A stretch of DNA of 47,538 nucleotides from Burkholderiales bacterium (GTDB lineage: Bacteria > Pseudomonadota > Gammaproteobacteria > Burkholderiales > SG8-41): contig JAIENU010000124.1 in assembly GCA_019751125.1 (NCBI GenBank), forward strand, positions 1 through 47,538. The letters are read 5' to 3'. Under the pieces are notes generated by a model. The model ran no database searches. It worked only from the letters and a program-made list of their open reading frames with translations, and was not told where the DNA came from. Positions 35,861 to 44,730 of this stretch are shown piece by piece (the stretch's first letter is position 1; every line of letters starts with the position of its first letter). The position numbers and the translations under genes are program-made.

Positions 35861-36435
35861 GTTCACAGGCCCGCATCATCAAGAAGTATCCGAACCGCCG
35901 ACTCTACGACACCGAAACCAGCAGCTACATCACGCTGGCCGACGTGAAAAAACTGGTTCTGGACAACGTCGAATTCAAGGTCGAGGACGCCAAGACCAAG
36001 GACGACCTGACACGCAGCATCCTGCTGCAGATCATCCTTGAGGAAGAAAGCGCCGGCGACCCGATGTTCTCCAGCGACTCGCTGTCACAGATCATCCGCC
36101 TCTATGGCAACGCCATGCAGGGCATGATGGGCGGCTACCTCGAGAAAAACATCCAGACCTTCATGCAGATCCAGCAGAAGCTGCAGGATCAGTCGCGCCA
36201 GGTCTATGGCCAGAACCCGATGCTGAACTCGGATACCTGGAACGAATTCGTCAAGATGCAGGGCCCGGCGATGCAGGGCCTGATGAGCCGCTACCTCGAG
36301 CAGAGCGCGCGCACCTTCGTCGACATGCAGAACCAGCTGCAGACGCAGACCCGCAACCTCTGGGGCAACTTCCCCTTCCCCGGCTTCCCCGGTGCCGGCG
36401 AAGCCAAGAAGGATGGCGAAGAGCCCAAGTCGTAA
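35857..36435 (+). CDS. phaR: Polyhydroxyalkanoate synthesis repressor PhaR
   Basis: 192 residues from ATG 35857 (ribosome site GAAGAGG). The N-terminal PHB-accumulation regulator domain RIIKKYPNRRLYDTETSSYI (about 7-26) is the DNA- and PHB-binding part; the C-terminal half is Met/Gln-rich and helical (MMGGYLEKNIQTFMQIQQKL, then a similar second unit, MSRYLEQSARTFVDMQNQLQ), and may bind granules. In characterised species PhaR represses phasin genes and itself, and releases DNA when PHB granules appear. No phasin gene is in the window. The candidate promoter lies upstream, and a GC hairpin follows the stop. Confidence 0.94.
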   Translation: MSSQARIIKKYPNRRLYDTETSSYITLADVKKLVLDNVEFKVEDAKTKDDLTRSILLQIILEEESAGDPMFSSDSLSQIIRLYGNAMQGMMGGYLEKNIQTFMQIQQKLQDQSRQVYGQNPMLNSDTWNEFVKMQGPAMQGLMSRYLEQSARTFVDMQNQLQTQTRNLWGNFPFPGFPGAGEAKKDGEEPKS

Positions 36436-36454
36436 CCGTCGTCATCCGCAATTC

Positions 36455-36477
36455 GCTGCGCAGCCGGGCAGCGCAGC
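36455..36477 (+). repeat. GC hairpin between phaR and rimO
   Basis: GCTGCGC, nine bases, GCGCAGC. Perfect 7-bp arms but no T-run. Could be a Rho-assisted stop or mRNA structure. Confidence 0.4.
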
Positions 36478-36498
36478 ATCCCCTTCCCCGTTTCCGTC

Positions 36499-37878
36499 GT
36501 GCCCAATAAAACTCCGCAGAACAAACCCGCCCGCAGCCGGGCGGCGCCCGCGCCGCCGCGCAAGGTCGGCTTTGTTTCACTCGGCTGCCCCAAGGCCACC
36601 GTCGATTCCGAGCACATCCTGACCCGGCTGCGCGCCGAGGGCTACCTGATCGCGCCGAGTTACCGTGACGCCGACCTGGTGGTGGTCAACACCTGCGGCT
36701 TCATCGACGCCGCGGTGGACGAATCCCTCGACGCCATCGGCGAGGCGCTGGCGGAGAACGGCCGTGTCATCGTCACCGGCTGCCTCGGCGCCAAGGGTGA
36801 TGTCGTGCGTGAGAACCACCCCAGGGTGCTCGCCGTCACCGGCCCGCACGCCACCGACGCGGTGATGGAGGCGGTGCACATCCACCTGCCCAAGCCGCAT
36901 GATCCGTACACCGACCTGGTGCCGCCGCAGGGCATCCGGCTGACGCCGAAGCACTACGCCTATCTGAAGATTTCCGAAGGCTGCAACCACCGCTGCAGCT
37001 TCTGCATCATCCCCTCGATGCGCGGCGACCTGGTCAGCCGGCCGATCGGCGACGTGATGACCGAGGCACAGAGCCTGGTGCAGGCCGGTGTGAAGGAACT
37101 GCTGGTGATCTCTCAGGACACCAGCGCCTACGGCGTCGACATCAAATACCGCACCGGCTTCTGGGGCGGGCGGCCGATCCGCACCCGCATGCTCGACCTC
37201 GCGAAAGCACTGGCCGAACTCGATGTCTGGGTGCGCCTGCACTATGTCTACCCCTATCCGCATGTCGATGAAGTGATTCCGCTGATGAGCGAGGGCCGCC
37301 TGCTGCCCTACCTCGACGTGCCCTTCCAGCACGCCAGCCCGCGCATCCTCAAGCTGATGAAGCGCCCGGCCAATGCCGAAGGCACCCTCAAACGCATCCG
37401 TGACTGGCGCGCGATCTGCCCAGAACTGACCATCCGCAGCACCTTCATCGTCGGCTTCCCCGGCGAGACCGAACGCGAGTTCGAGGAGCTGCTGACCTTC
37501 CTTGAGGAAGCCCAGCTCGACCGCGTCGGCTGCTTTGCCTATTCACCGGTCGAAGGCGCCGGCGCCAATGCCCTGCCCGATGCCATACCGGAAGGCCTCA
37601 AGGAGGAGCGCCGTGCCCGCTTCATGGCCGTGCAGGAAAAAATCAGCGCGGCACGCCTGAAGGGCAAGGTCGGCCGCAAGCTCACCGTGCTGGTTGACGA
37701 AGCCGGTCCCGAAGGCGCCATCGCGCGCTCCAGCGCCGACGCGCCGGAAATCGACGGCCTCGTACACGTCACCAACGGCAGCGACCTCAAACCCGGCGAC
37801 CGCGTCGAGGTCAAAGTCACCCGCGCCGACAGCCACGACCTCTGGGCCACGCTGCCCGGATTGCGCGCCGTAAAATAA
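36499..37878 (+). CDS. rimO: Ribosomal protein S12 methylthiotransferase
   Basis: 459 residues from a GTG. N-terminal MTTase domain with three cluster-binding Cys ([33 protein letters not shown]), radical-[11 protein letters not shown] (about 163-170), and a C-terminal TRAM domain ([21 protein letters not shown]). RimO adds a methylthio group to Asp89 of ribosomal protein S12 using two iron-sulfur clusters. The [13 protein letters not shown] segment and the spacing distinguish it from MiaB. The N-terminal 20 residues are basic and Pro-rich, so a start a little downstream is possible. Confidence 0.95.
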   Translation: MPNKTPQNKPARSRAAPAPPRKVGFVSLGCPKATVDSEHILTRLRAEGYLIAPSYRDADLVVVNTCGFIDAAVDESLDAIGEALAENGRVIVTGCLGAKGDVVRENHPRVLAVTGPHATDAVMEAVHIHLPKPHDPYTDLVPPQGIRLTPKHYAYLKISEGCNHRCSFCIIPSMRGDLVSRPIGDVMTEAQSLVQAGVKELLVISQDTSAYGVDIKYRTGFWGGRPIRTRMLDLAKALAELDVWVRLHYVYPYPHVDEVIPLMSEGRLLPYLDVPFQHASPRILKLMKRPANAEGTLKRIRDWRAICPELTIRSTFIVGFPGETEREFEELLTFLEEAQLDRVGCFAYSPVEGAGANALPDAIPEGLKEERRARFMAVQEKISAARLKGKVGRKLTVLVDEAGPEGAIARSSADAPEIDGLVHVTNGSDLKPGDRVEVKVTRADSHDLWATLPGLRAVK

Positions 37879-37881
37879 CCG

Positions 37882-38268
37882 ATGCTGCAGACGCTGCGGC
37901 GCTGGGCGAAGCTGCTGAAAAGCGACATCGTCGCACTGTGGTTCGCCTGCCGCGATCCGCGCACCCCCTGGTATGCCAAGGCCGTCACCGTGCTGGTGGT
38001 GGCCTATGCCTTCAGCCCGATCGATCTGATCCCCGACTTCATTCCGGTGCTCGGCTTTGTCGATGACGCCATTCTGCTGCCACTGGGCATCTGGCTGGCG
38101 CTGAAACTGGTGCCGCCGGCGGTGATGGCCGAAGCACGCCTCGCTGGCGAAGCCTGGCTGGCCGCGCGCAAACCGAAGCCGCGCAACTATATTGCCGCCG
38201 CGGTGTTTGTCGCGTTATGGTGCGTGCTCGCCTGGCTGCTGTGGAGATGGTTCACGGCCAACCCATGA
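37882..38268 (+). CDS. DUF1232 (YkvA-type) membrane protein
   Basis: 128 residues. The DUF1232 signature is clear: AYAFSPIDLIPDFIPVLGFVDDAILLPLGI (middle of the protein), with a C-terminal helix (AAAVFVALWCVLAWLLWRWF). Function of the family is not established. It starts 3 bp after rimO and its stop overlaps the TAXI gene as ATGA, so all three are probably cotranscribed. Confidence 0.87.
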   Translation: MLQTLRRWAKLLKSDIVALWFACRDPRTPWYAKAVTVLVVAYAFSPIDLIPDFIPVLGFVDDAILLPLGIWLALKLVPPAVMAEARLAGEAWLAARKPKPRNYIAAAVFVALWCVLAWLLWRWFTANP

Positions 38269-39653
38269 CTGAAAAACCGAAAAAAGAAACCCTGCTGCAA
38301 CGCCTGCGCTTGAGCCGGGTCGGCGGCGCCGCCGTATCGGTGCGTGAATTGTCACGCGTGGTGCTGTTCGCGGCGGTGGTGATCGCCATCGCCTTCATCA
38401 TCGCCTGGCGCTTTGTACGTCCCGCGCCACCCGACCATTTTGTCATCGCCACCGGCACCGAATCCGGCGCCTATCATCTGTTCGCCCAGCGTTACCGCGA
38501 CCTGCTCGCGCAGCAGAAAATCAAGGTCGAGCTGCGCCCGACCACCGGCTCGGTGGAAAACCTGAACCTGCTCAACGACCACGAATCGGGCGTCGAAGTC
38601 GCGCTGATCCAGGGCGGTATTGCAGCAGCCGATGAGGAGGAGCAGGCGTTGCGTTCTCTTGGGGCGCTGTACTACGAACCGCTGTGGGTGTTCTACCGCG
38701 CTGACAGCGAGTTCAACCGCCTGACCCAGCTCTCGGGCCGGCGCATCGCCGCCGGGCCCGAAGGCAGCGGCACGCGCAGGCTTGCCACGACACTGCTGCA
38801 GGCCAGCGGCGCCACCCGCCAGGCCTCGCAACTGTCGCCACTCACCGGCATGGCCGCGGCCCAGGCGCTGCGCCAGGGCCGCGTCGATGCCGCGCTGTTT
38901 GTCGCCTCACCCGCGGCGCCGGTGGTGCAAACCCTGCTGAAAGACCCGGAAATCCGGCTGATGAACCTTGCCCATGCCGAGGCCTTTGCCCAGCGTTTCG
39001 GCTACCTGTCGGCAGTGACACTGCTGCGCGGCTCGGTGGACATTGCCGCCGACATCCCGCCGCGCAATGTGAGCATGGTCGCGGTCACCGCCCACCTGGT
39101 GGCGCGCGACGACTTCCACCCGGCGCTGGTGTCGGTGCTGCTGCAGGCGGCAAGCAAGGTGCACAACGGCGCCGGCGTATTCCACAAGGCCGGGGAATTC
39201 CCGGTGCCGCGCGGTGGCGATTTTCCGGTGAGTGAGGACGCGGCACGTTACTACAAATCCGGCCCGCCCTTCCTGCAGCGCTACCTGCCCTTCTGGGTGG
39301 CCAACCTGATCGAGCGCCTGCTGGTGCTGCTGGTACCGCTGATCGCGGTGGTGATCCCGATGATGCGCATCATGCCGGCGCTCTACGACTGGCAGGTCAA
39401 GCGCAAGATCTTTCGCTGGTACCGCGACCTGAAAGGCGTCGAGCTGGAAATCAACGAGGCCCCGTCGTCCGGCGAAATCTCCGCGCTGCTCGAGCGGCTG
39501 CGCGAAATCGAGCGCGGTGTCGCCGCCACCAAGGTGCCGCTGACCTACTGGGATTACGTCTACACCCTGCGCGGCCACATCGACCTGGTACGCGCGCGGC
39601 TCACCGGCAACGCACCGCCGCCGAAACCGCTGCCGGCACCGCCCGAAGTCTGA
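38265..39653 (+). CDS. Membrane-anchored TAXI-type TRAP solute-binding protein
   Basis: 462 residues from ATG 38265. N-terminal helix (VVLFAAVVIAIAFIIAWRFV, about 28-50) in place of a cleaved signal, a TAXI periplasmic-binding domain (about 60-330: VIATGTESGAYHLFAQRY, GPEGSGTRRLATTLLQASGA), then a hydrophobic hairpin (LLVLLVPLIAVVIPMMRIMPA, about 360-385) and a cytosolic helical tail. TRAP receptors normally work with DctM/DctQ-type permeases; no permease gene is nearby. Such two-anchor TAXI proteins may act as sensors or tether to a distant permease. Ligand unknown. Confidence 0.83.
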   Translation: MTEKPKKETLLQRLRLSRVGGAAVSVRELSRVVLFAAVVIAIAFIIAWRFVRPAPPDHFVIATGTESGAYHLFAQRYRDLLAQQKIKVELRPTTGSVENLNLLNDHESGVEVALIQGGIAAADEEEQALRSLGALYYEPLWVFYRADSEFNRLTQLSGRRIAAGPEGSGTRRLATTLLQASGATRQASQLSPLTGMAAAQALRQGRVDAALFVASPAAPVVQTLLKDPEIRLMNLAHAEAFAQRFGYLSAVTLLRGSVDIAADIPPRNVSMVAVTAHLVARDDFHPALVSVLLQAASKVHNGAGVFHKAGEFPVPRGGDFPVSEDAARYYKSGPPFLQRYLPFWVANLIERLLVLLVPLIAVVIPMMRIMPALYDWQVKRKIFRWYRDLKGVELEINEAPSSGEISALLERLREIERGVAATKVPLTYWDYVYTLRGHIDLVRARLTGNAPPPKPLPAPPEV

Positions 39654-39677
39654 AGGGATGGCGCTTGTTGCTGGCGC

Positions 39678-40946
39678 TTATTGCGCCACGCCGTTCAGAG
39701 CAAAATCAAAAATCTGATGGCTTTTCAGGCGGTTGCAACCGGCAAGCAGACGGTAATCCGCATTCAACGGCTGCGACAGGATAAACGGCACCGTGGCCTC
39801 GGAGGCTCCACCGTGGGTGCGCAGGCGATGCCCCTTGAGCCCCGACAGGTCGTGATCGGCAGCTGAAGCGCCGATACAGACATTGGCCGTTGAAATCACC
39901 GCAACATCACCCTCGCGATCGGGCGGCAGTTCATAACGCGCGCACACCGCCTCGCGGTCCAGCGCCGCTTCGATACCCGGCATGCCGTGGATCACGTCGA
40001 TGATCTGCTGCGCGGTGGCTTTGCCGCGGCACCACACCCTGACAAAACCGCCCAGCGCGCCGTGGTGCGCGACAAAGGCATCGGTGATCGGGCAGATAAC
40101 CTGGGTATCCCCCTTGCCGAAGCGCGCATCGAGTATGTCCTGCAGCCAGATCACATTCGGGTTGCCGTCGGCATCGGATTTGTCGTTCATGCCGTGGTCA
40201 GCGGTCAGCGCAACCAGCGCGCCCAATTCCGCCAAACGGCCGAAACGGCGATCCAGCTCGCGGTAAAAATGCCGCGCCTCGGCCTCTTCCGGCGAGTACT
40301 TGTGCTGCACATAGTCGGTCAGCGACAGGTAAAGGATGTCGCGATGCCCCTGTTCCAGCAGCTTGATGCCGGCGTCCAGCACGAACAGCGACAGCTCCAT
40401 CGAATACATGTCCGGCTGCGGCGCGCCGACGAATTCCAGCACGTTTTCGATGCCGTTCTCGGTCATTGTGCATTTCGAGGCAAATTCCGATGAAAAGCTG
40501 ACATTGCCTCTGGAAACATCAAGATTCTTGCCGAGCTGGCGGCGCAGTTTGTCTTTGGCGGTGATCGACACCACCTTCGCCCCGGCATCAGCGAAGCGGC
40601 TGAGAATGGAGTCGCCGCGCAACAGCTCCGGCCCGGTCATCACCACCGGCTTCCCGGTGGCCATGTCGAGATAGAAATTGCCCGAGATGCCGTGGCGCGA
40701 AGCCGGAGTGCCGGTGATGATCGACATGTTGTTGGGACAGGTGAAGCTCGGCATCGTGCCTTCGGCCAGCGTTGAAAAGCCCTGGCTCATGAAGCGTGCG
40801 ATGTTCGGCACCACGCCTTCGGCCAGGTACTGGCGCAGATAGGCAGGATCGCCACCGTCAATACACACCACCGCCACCGGCTGCCGCGGCATGCGGTAGG
40901 CAATGCCGTTGACCTCCACCCGTTCTTCATCCAGTACAGCGGCCAT
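39678..40946 (-). CDS. phnA: Phosphonoacetate hydrolase
   Basis: 422 residues from ATG 40946 (GGGGGG ribosome site). An alkaline-phosphatase-superfamily enzyme close to the PhnA of Pseudomonas and Sinorhizobium (about 407-424): metal Asp30 in VVCIDGG, nucleophile Thr69 in PSFTCPNNMSIITG, SLTDYVQHKYSP, LTADHGMN and the final metal His in LRTHGGASE. The TAKDKLRRQLG stretch holds the lysines that bind the substrate carboxylate. It splits the C-P bond of phosphonoacetate into acetate and phosphate. A start at ATG 40967 is also in frame. Divergent from a Bug receptor gene, which may supply substrate. No phnR-like regulator is near. Confidence 0.88.
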   Translation of the reverse strand: MAAVLDEERVEVNGIAYRMPRQPVAVVCIDGGDPAYLRQYLAEGVVPNIARFMSQGFSTLAEGTMPSFTCPNNMSIITGTPASRHGISGNFYLDMATGKPVVMTGPELLRGDSILSRFADAGAKVVSITAKDKLRRQLGKNLDVSRGNVSFSSEFASKCTMTENGIENVLEFVGAPQPDMYSMELSLFVLDAGIKLLEQGHRDILYLSLTDYVQHKYSPEEAEARHFYRELDRRFGRLAELGALVALTADHGMNDKSDADGNPNVIWLQDILDARFGKGDTQVICPITDAFVAHHGALGGFVRVWCRGKATAQQIIDVIHGMPGIEAALDREAVCARYELPPDREGDVAVISTANVCIGASAADHDLSGLKGHRLRTHGGASEATVPFILSQPLNADYRLLAGCNRLKSHQIFDFALNGVAQ

Positions 40947-41137
40947 GACAACCCCCCGGTTATTCATCAAACGGTGGAAGGTAACCCGCCCGTATTGCAG
41001 TTTTGCTTCAGGACCGGCTCCGGGTGATGCACAACATCCGTAAAGAATCGGCAATACCGCTGCAACATGCGCGGCCCATCGTTGCCTCCGTTACGGCAGT
41101 CACCCATGGCTGCCAGCAACCATCACGGAGACTGGCC

Positions 41138-42115
41138 ATGCAAAAAAAATCCCTGCGCATCCTCACAATGACCTGCGCCGCCATGCTGCTCACGGCCGGC
41201 AACGGCCTCGCGGGTGAATACCCCCACAAACCGATCCGAATGCTGGTGGGTTTTCCGGCCGGCGGCAGCACCGATGTGCTGTCACGACAGGTCGCGCAGG
41301 CGCTGACGCTGCCGATGAAGCAGCAGATCATCGTCGACAACCGGCCGGGAGCCACCGGCATCATGGCTGCCGAACTCACCGCCAAGGCCGAAGGCGACGG
41401 TTACACACTGATGATGGCCACAGTTGCGACCCATGCGATCAACCCGGCGCTGTTCAGCAAGGTGCCCTTTGACCCGATCAGGGATTTCATGCCGGTATCA
41501 CTGGTGGCACAGTATCCGCTGCTGCTCGCCGTGAACCCGTCGCTGCAGGCAAAATCGGTGAAGGAGTTGATCGATCTGGCGCAGGCCAAACCCGGTTCGA
41601 TCCGTTATTCCTCTTCGGGCAACGGTTCGCCCGGACACCTGGCTGCGGAAATATTCCGCATCGCCTCCAAAACCGACCTCCAGCATGTGCCATACAAAGG
41701 CGGCTCGCCGGCACTGGCCGCGGTAATCAGCAATGAATGCCATATCAACTTCGGCACGCTGCCGGGGATGATGCCGCATGCCAAGGCCAACCGCCTGCGC
41801 GCAGTCGCAATCACCACCCGCGGCCGCTCCCCCGCACTGCCTGAAGTGCCGACGGTGGCTGAATCCGGCCTTGCCGGCTTCGACGTCAGCTCCTGGGCTG
41901 GAATCGTCGCTCCCGCCGGCACGCCGAAACCGATCCTGACCCGCCTGCATCGCGAAATCGTCGGCGTGCTGAAGGAACCCTCGCTCAATGCAAAACTGGC
42001 AGCCGAAGGCGCGCCGCCGGTCGGCAACAGTCCGGACGAGTTCTCGCGCTTCATGCGCGACGAGCTGGTGAAGTGGGCATCGGCGGTGAAACAGTCCGGC
42101 GCACGTATTGACTGA
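41138..42115 (+). CDS. Bug-type tripartite tricarboxylate transporter receptor
   Basis: 325 residues with a cleaved signal peptide (KKSLRILTMTCAAMLLTAGNGLAG, cut before EYPHKP) and the Bug/TctC fold: PIRMLVGFPAGGSTDVLSRQ, VDNRPGATGIMAAELTAKA, SGNGSPGHLAAEIFR, YKGGSPALAAVIS. Bug proteins catch carboxylates in the periplasm; most in betaproteobacteria are orphans, as here (no tctA/tctB). It starts 191 bp from the divergent phosphonoacetate hydrolase. Phosphonoacetate, a carboxylate, is a reasonable ligand by context only. Frame open to 41003 upstream, but ATG 41138 has a GGAG site and gives the signal peptide. Confidence 0.9.
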   Translation: MQKKSLRILTMTCAAMLLTAGNGLAGEYPHKPIRMLVGFPAGGSTDVLSRQVAQALTLPMKQQIIVDNRPGATGIMAAELTAKAEGDGYTLMMATVATHAINPALFSKVPFDPIRDFMPVSLVAQYPLLLAVNPSLQAKSVKELIDLAQAKPGSIRYSSSGNGSPGHLAAEIFRIASKTDLQHVPYKGGSPALAAVISNECHINFGTLPGMMPHAKANRLRAVAITTRGRSPALPEVPTVAESGLAGFDVSSWAGIVAPAGTPKPILTRLHREIVGVLKEPSLNAKLAAEGAPPVGNSPDEFSRFMRDELVKWASAVKQSGARID

Positions 42116-42128
42116 TCAACCGGACTGA

Positions 42129-44069
42129 TCAATCCGCGGCAACCGGCGCTTCCGCAAAAAACGCCTCGACGTCCGCAACCTCGCGCGAACGTTTCATCGG
42201 CGGCAGGCTACGCCAGATGCGCTTGCCATAGGATTTTGAAATCAGCCGCGGGTCGCAGATCATCAACACGCCGCGGTCGGTCTCGTCACGGATCAGCCGG
42301 CCGGCGCCCTGCTTCAGCGAAATCACCGCGCGCGGCAACTGATACTCCATGAAGGCGTTGCGGCCCTCGGAGTTGATCTTCTCGATCCTCGCGGCGAGCA
42401 CCGGATCGTCCGGCGGCGCAAAGGGCAGCTTGTCGATCACCACCAGCGACAAGGCCTCGCCGCGCACATCGACCCCTTCCCAGAAGGACTGGCTGCCGAT
42501 CAGCACCGCATTGCCCAGCGCGCGGAAGCGGTCGAGCAGCTCACTGCGCGAGCCCTCGCCCTGTACCAGCAGCGGGTAATCCCAGCCGCGTTTCTTGAAG
42601 GCTTCGGCGAGCAGCTCGCGCGCCTCGCGCAGCGCGCGCAGGCTGGTGAACAGCAAAAACGCCCGGCCGCGGCTCGCCTCCAGCACCGGCAGTGCGGCCT
42701 CGACCACGGCGCGGGTGTAATCCGGCGTGTTCGGTTCCGGCAAACCCTGCGGCACATAGAGCAGGCCCTGCCGGTCAAAGTCGAAAGGACTGGGCCAGCT
42801 CGCGGTCTGCGCCTCCTGCAGGCCCAGCTCGTTGACGTAATGCGAGAAATCGCCATTCACCGAAAGCGTGGCCGAGGTGAACACCCAGGCCCGCGCCTGC
42901 GCCTCGACCTGCTTCCTGAAAATCTCCGCGATCGACAGTGGCGTGGCGTTGAACTGCACCGACTGGTGGAACACCTCCACCCAGCGCACCAGCGTGGCAT
43001 CGCTGTCCGCGCTCCAGCCGGCAAGCTGCGCGCGCAGCGCATCGGCGCGCTCGAAACATTTCTGCAGCCCCTCGCTGCGGCCGGCCTGGCTGTGCAGGGT
43101 TTCGGCCAGTGCCTCCAGCTTGCCGGTGGCCTCGGCCAGCGCCTCGTTGATCACCCGGCGCGGCCTGATCGCGCTGGCCGGCATGCGCAGACCACTTTCG
43201 TCAAACGCCAGGCGCAGGTCTCGCGCCGCCTTCTCCACTGCATTCGCGGCTTCCGGCAGCGCGGCAAAATCCCTGGCCGAAGTCGCACCTTCGATGCGCG
43301 CATCACGCGCCAGCTCGACAATCTGCGTGGTCGACACCGACTGCCCGAAAAACAGGCTCGCGGTTTCCGGCAGCTGGTGCGCCTCGTCAAAAATCACCGT
43401 GTTGCAGGCCGGCAGCAGCTCGGCCACACTTTCCTCGCGCAATACCAGATCGGCGAAGAACAGGTGGTGGTTGACCACCACCACGTCGGACTCCAGCGCC
43501 TGCTTGCGCGCCTTCATCACAAAACATTTGTCGAAATGCTCACACTGCGAGCCGAGGCAGTTGTCGCGGGTCGAGGTCACCAGCGGCCAGACCGAGGCGT
43601 GCTCCGGGACTTCTGCACAGTCCGCACGGTCGCCGGTGGTCGAGATGCGCGCAAAGCTGTCGATGCGCGCGAGGTGCATCACGTCATCACGCGAAGGCAA
43701 GCGGCCGTCGAACCTGGCGCGCTCCAGATGATGGTGGCAGACGTAGTTCGCGCGCCCCTTCAGCAACGCCACCGTCACCGGCACCTTCAGTGCATTGCGC
43801 ACCACCGGAATGTCGCGGTTGAACAGCTGATCCTGCAGCGTCTTGGTGCCGGTGGAAATGATCACCTTGCCGCCGGATAGCAGCGCCGGCACCAGATAGG
43901 CAAAGGTCTTGCCCGTGCCCGTGCCGGCTTCTGCAACTATAAACCGTTGATTTTGAATGACTTTTTGAATTTCCCCGGCCATCTCCAGTTGCCCGGTGCG
44001 GGCACGGAAACCGGGCACGACCTGCGCAAGCGCGCCGGTGGCTGAGAAGACGGAAGCAAGATCGGACAC
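42129..44069 (-). CDS. DinG/YoaA-type ATP-dependent DNA helicase
   Basis: 646 residues, XPD-like superfamily 2 helicase. Walker A AEAGTGTGKT (46-55), the iron-sulfur Cys set (YVCHH, ADCAEV, NCLGSQCEHFDKC), DEAH box VIFDEAHQL, and the C-terminal motifs GSQSFWEGVDVRGE and QGAGRLIRDETDRGV. Unwinds DNA with 5'-3' polarity and is linked to damage tolerance. The YoaA and DinG branches cannot be separated with certainty here. Third in a minus-strand series after the TPP enzyme and methyltransferase genes. A short AT-rich patch at codons 37-45 overlaps a weak copy of the dispersed element. Confidence 0.9.
   Translation of the reverse strand: MSDLASVFSATGALAQVVPGFRARTGQLEMAGEIQKVIQNQRFIVAEAGTGTGKTFAYLVPALLSGGKVIISTGTKTLQDQLFNRDIPVVRNALKVPVTVALLKGRANYVCHHHLERARFDGRLPSRDDVMHLARIDSFARISTTGDRADCAEVPEHASVWPLVTSTRDNCLGSQCEHFDKCFVMKARKQALESDVVVVNHHLFFADLVLREESVAELLPACNTVIFDEAHQLPETASLFFGQSVSTTQIVELARDARIEGATSARDFAALPEAANAVEKAARDLRLAFDESGLRMPASAIRPRRVINEALAEATGKLEALAETLHSQAGRSEGLQKCFERADALRAQLAGWSADSDATLVRWVEVFHQSVQFNATPLSIAEIFRKQVEAQARAWVFTSATLSVNGDFSHYVNELGLQEAQTASWPSPFDFDRQGLLYVPQGLPEPNTPDYTRAVVEAALPVLEASRGRAFLLFTSLRALREARELLAEAFKKRGWDYPLLVQGEGSRSELLDRFRALGNAVLIGSQSFWEGVDVRGEALSLVVIDKLPFAPPDDPVLAARIEKINSEGRNAFMEYQLPRAVISLKQGAGRLIRDETDRGVLMICDPRLISKSYGKRIWRSLPPMKRSREVADVEAFFAEAPVAAD
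43939..43968 (+). repeat. AT-rich dispersed element, weak copy H inside dinG-like gene
   Basis: ATAAACCGTTGATTT matches 12 of 15 core positions, followed by a run of five T at the same distance as in full copies. The only member inside a conserved reading frame (residues about 34-44 of the helicase). Confidence 0.35.
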
Positions 44070-44119
44070 GCGCGGAGTTTAACAGGCCGTATATGCGCCT
44101 GATCGCCCAACCCGCTCCC

Positions 44120-44719
44120 TCACCCCACCCGCTGCAACACAAACTCGATCGCGCACTCCCCCACCGGCGTCATCGTCTGGTCCACACGTTTTGCAGGGTT
44201 GGCAGCCAGCTGATAGCGGTAAGTCGCATCCAGCAGCTCGATCTTCAGCACCCGCGCCTCGGGCTCGACGCCCTTCAGCAACTCCAGCAGGTTGATGCTC
44301 ACCGGCGACCAGGACTTGCGTTTGTGCAGGGTGAAGGTGTGTTTGTGGTCGCTGTTGAAGGTCGAGGGAAACTTGCCCTGCTCGTAGAGGTCTTCGTCGG
44401 GCACCACACAGATCAGATGACCGCCCGGCTTCAGGATGCGCAGCCAGTGGTTGAGCCCTTCGCGCGGATCGCGCAGGTGTTCGAGGCAGTGCGAGGAATG
44501 CACAAAATTGAAACTGCGGTCGGCGACACCCGTCATCAATTGCGCATCGCCGTCCTTCAGGTCCCAGGCGCGGCAGGATTTCATCAGCGGAAAAAACTCG
44601 TGGTACTGCGCCAGCGGATCGGGACCGGAGCCGATATCGATGCCGTCACCAACAAAGTAACGCGTGGCGAAGCGCGTGTCGTGCAGGCGGCGCGGAATGG
44701 TCTTGCTGGTTTCGTGCAT
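44120..44719 (-). CDS. Class I SAM-dependent methyltransferase, substrate unknown
   Basis: 199 residues. SAM motif I is GIDIGSGPDP (26-35), followed by WDLKDGDAQ (motif II), FVHSSHCLEHLRDPREGL and LKPGGHLICVVPDED, the usual methyltransferase-11 layout. No membrane or targeting signal. Lies 11 bp after the TPP enzyme stop and 50 bp before the helicase, so likely in one transcript. Target molecule cannot be inferred from sequence. Confidence 0.8.
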   Translation of the reverse strand: MHETSKTIPRRLHDTRFATRYFVGDGIDIGSGPDPLAQYHEFFPLMKSCRAWDLKDGDAQLMTGVADRSFNFVHSSHCLEHLRDPREGLNHWLRILKPGGHLICVVPDEDLYEQGKFPSTFNSDHKHTFTLHKRKSWSPVSINLLELLKGVEPEARVLKIELLDATYRYQLAANPAKRVDQTMTPVGECAIEFVLQRVG

Positions 44720-44730
44720 CGTCGTTCTTT

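Noticed and set aside
40992..41057. GTATTGC and GCAATAC inverted pair between phnA and the Bug gene
   Set aside because: Arms 52 bp apart and only 7 bp long; could be chance, no other sign of a looped operator.
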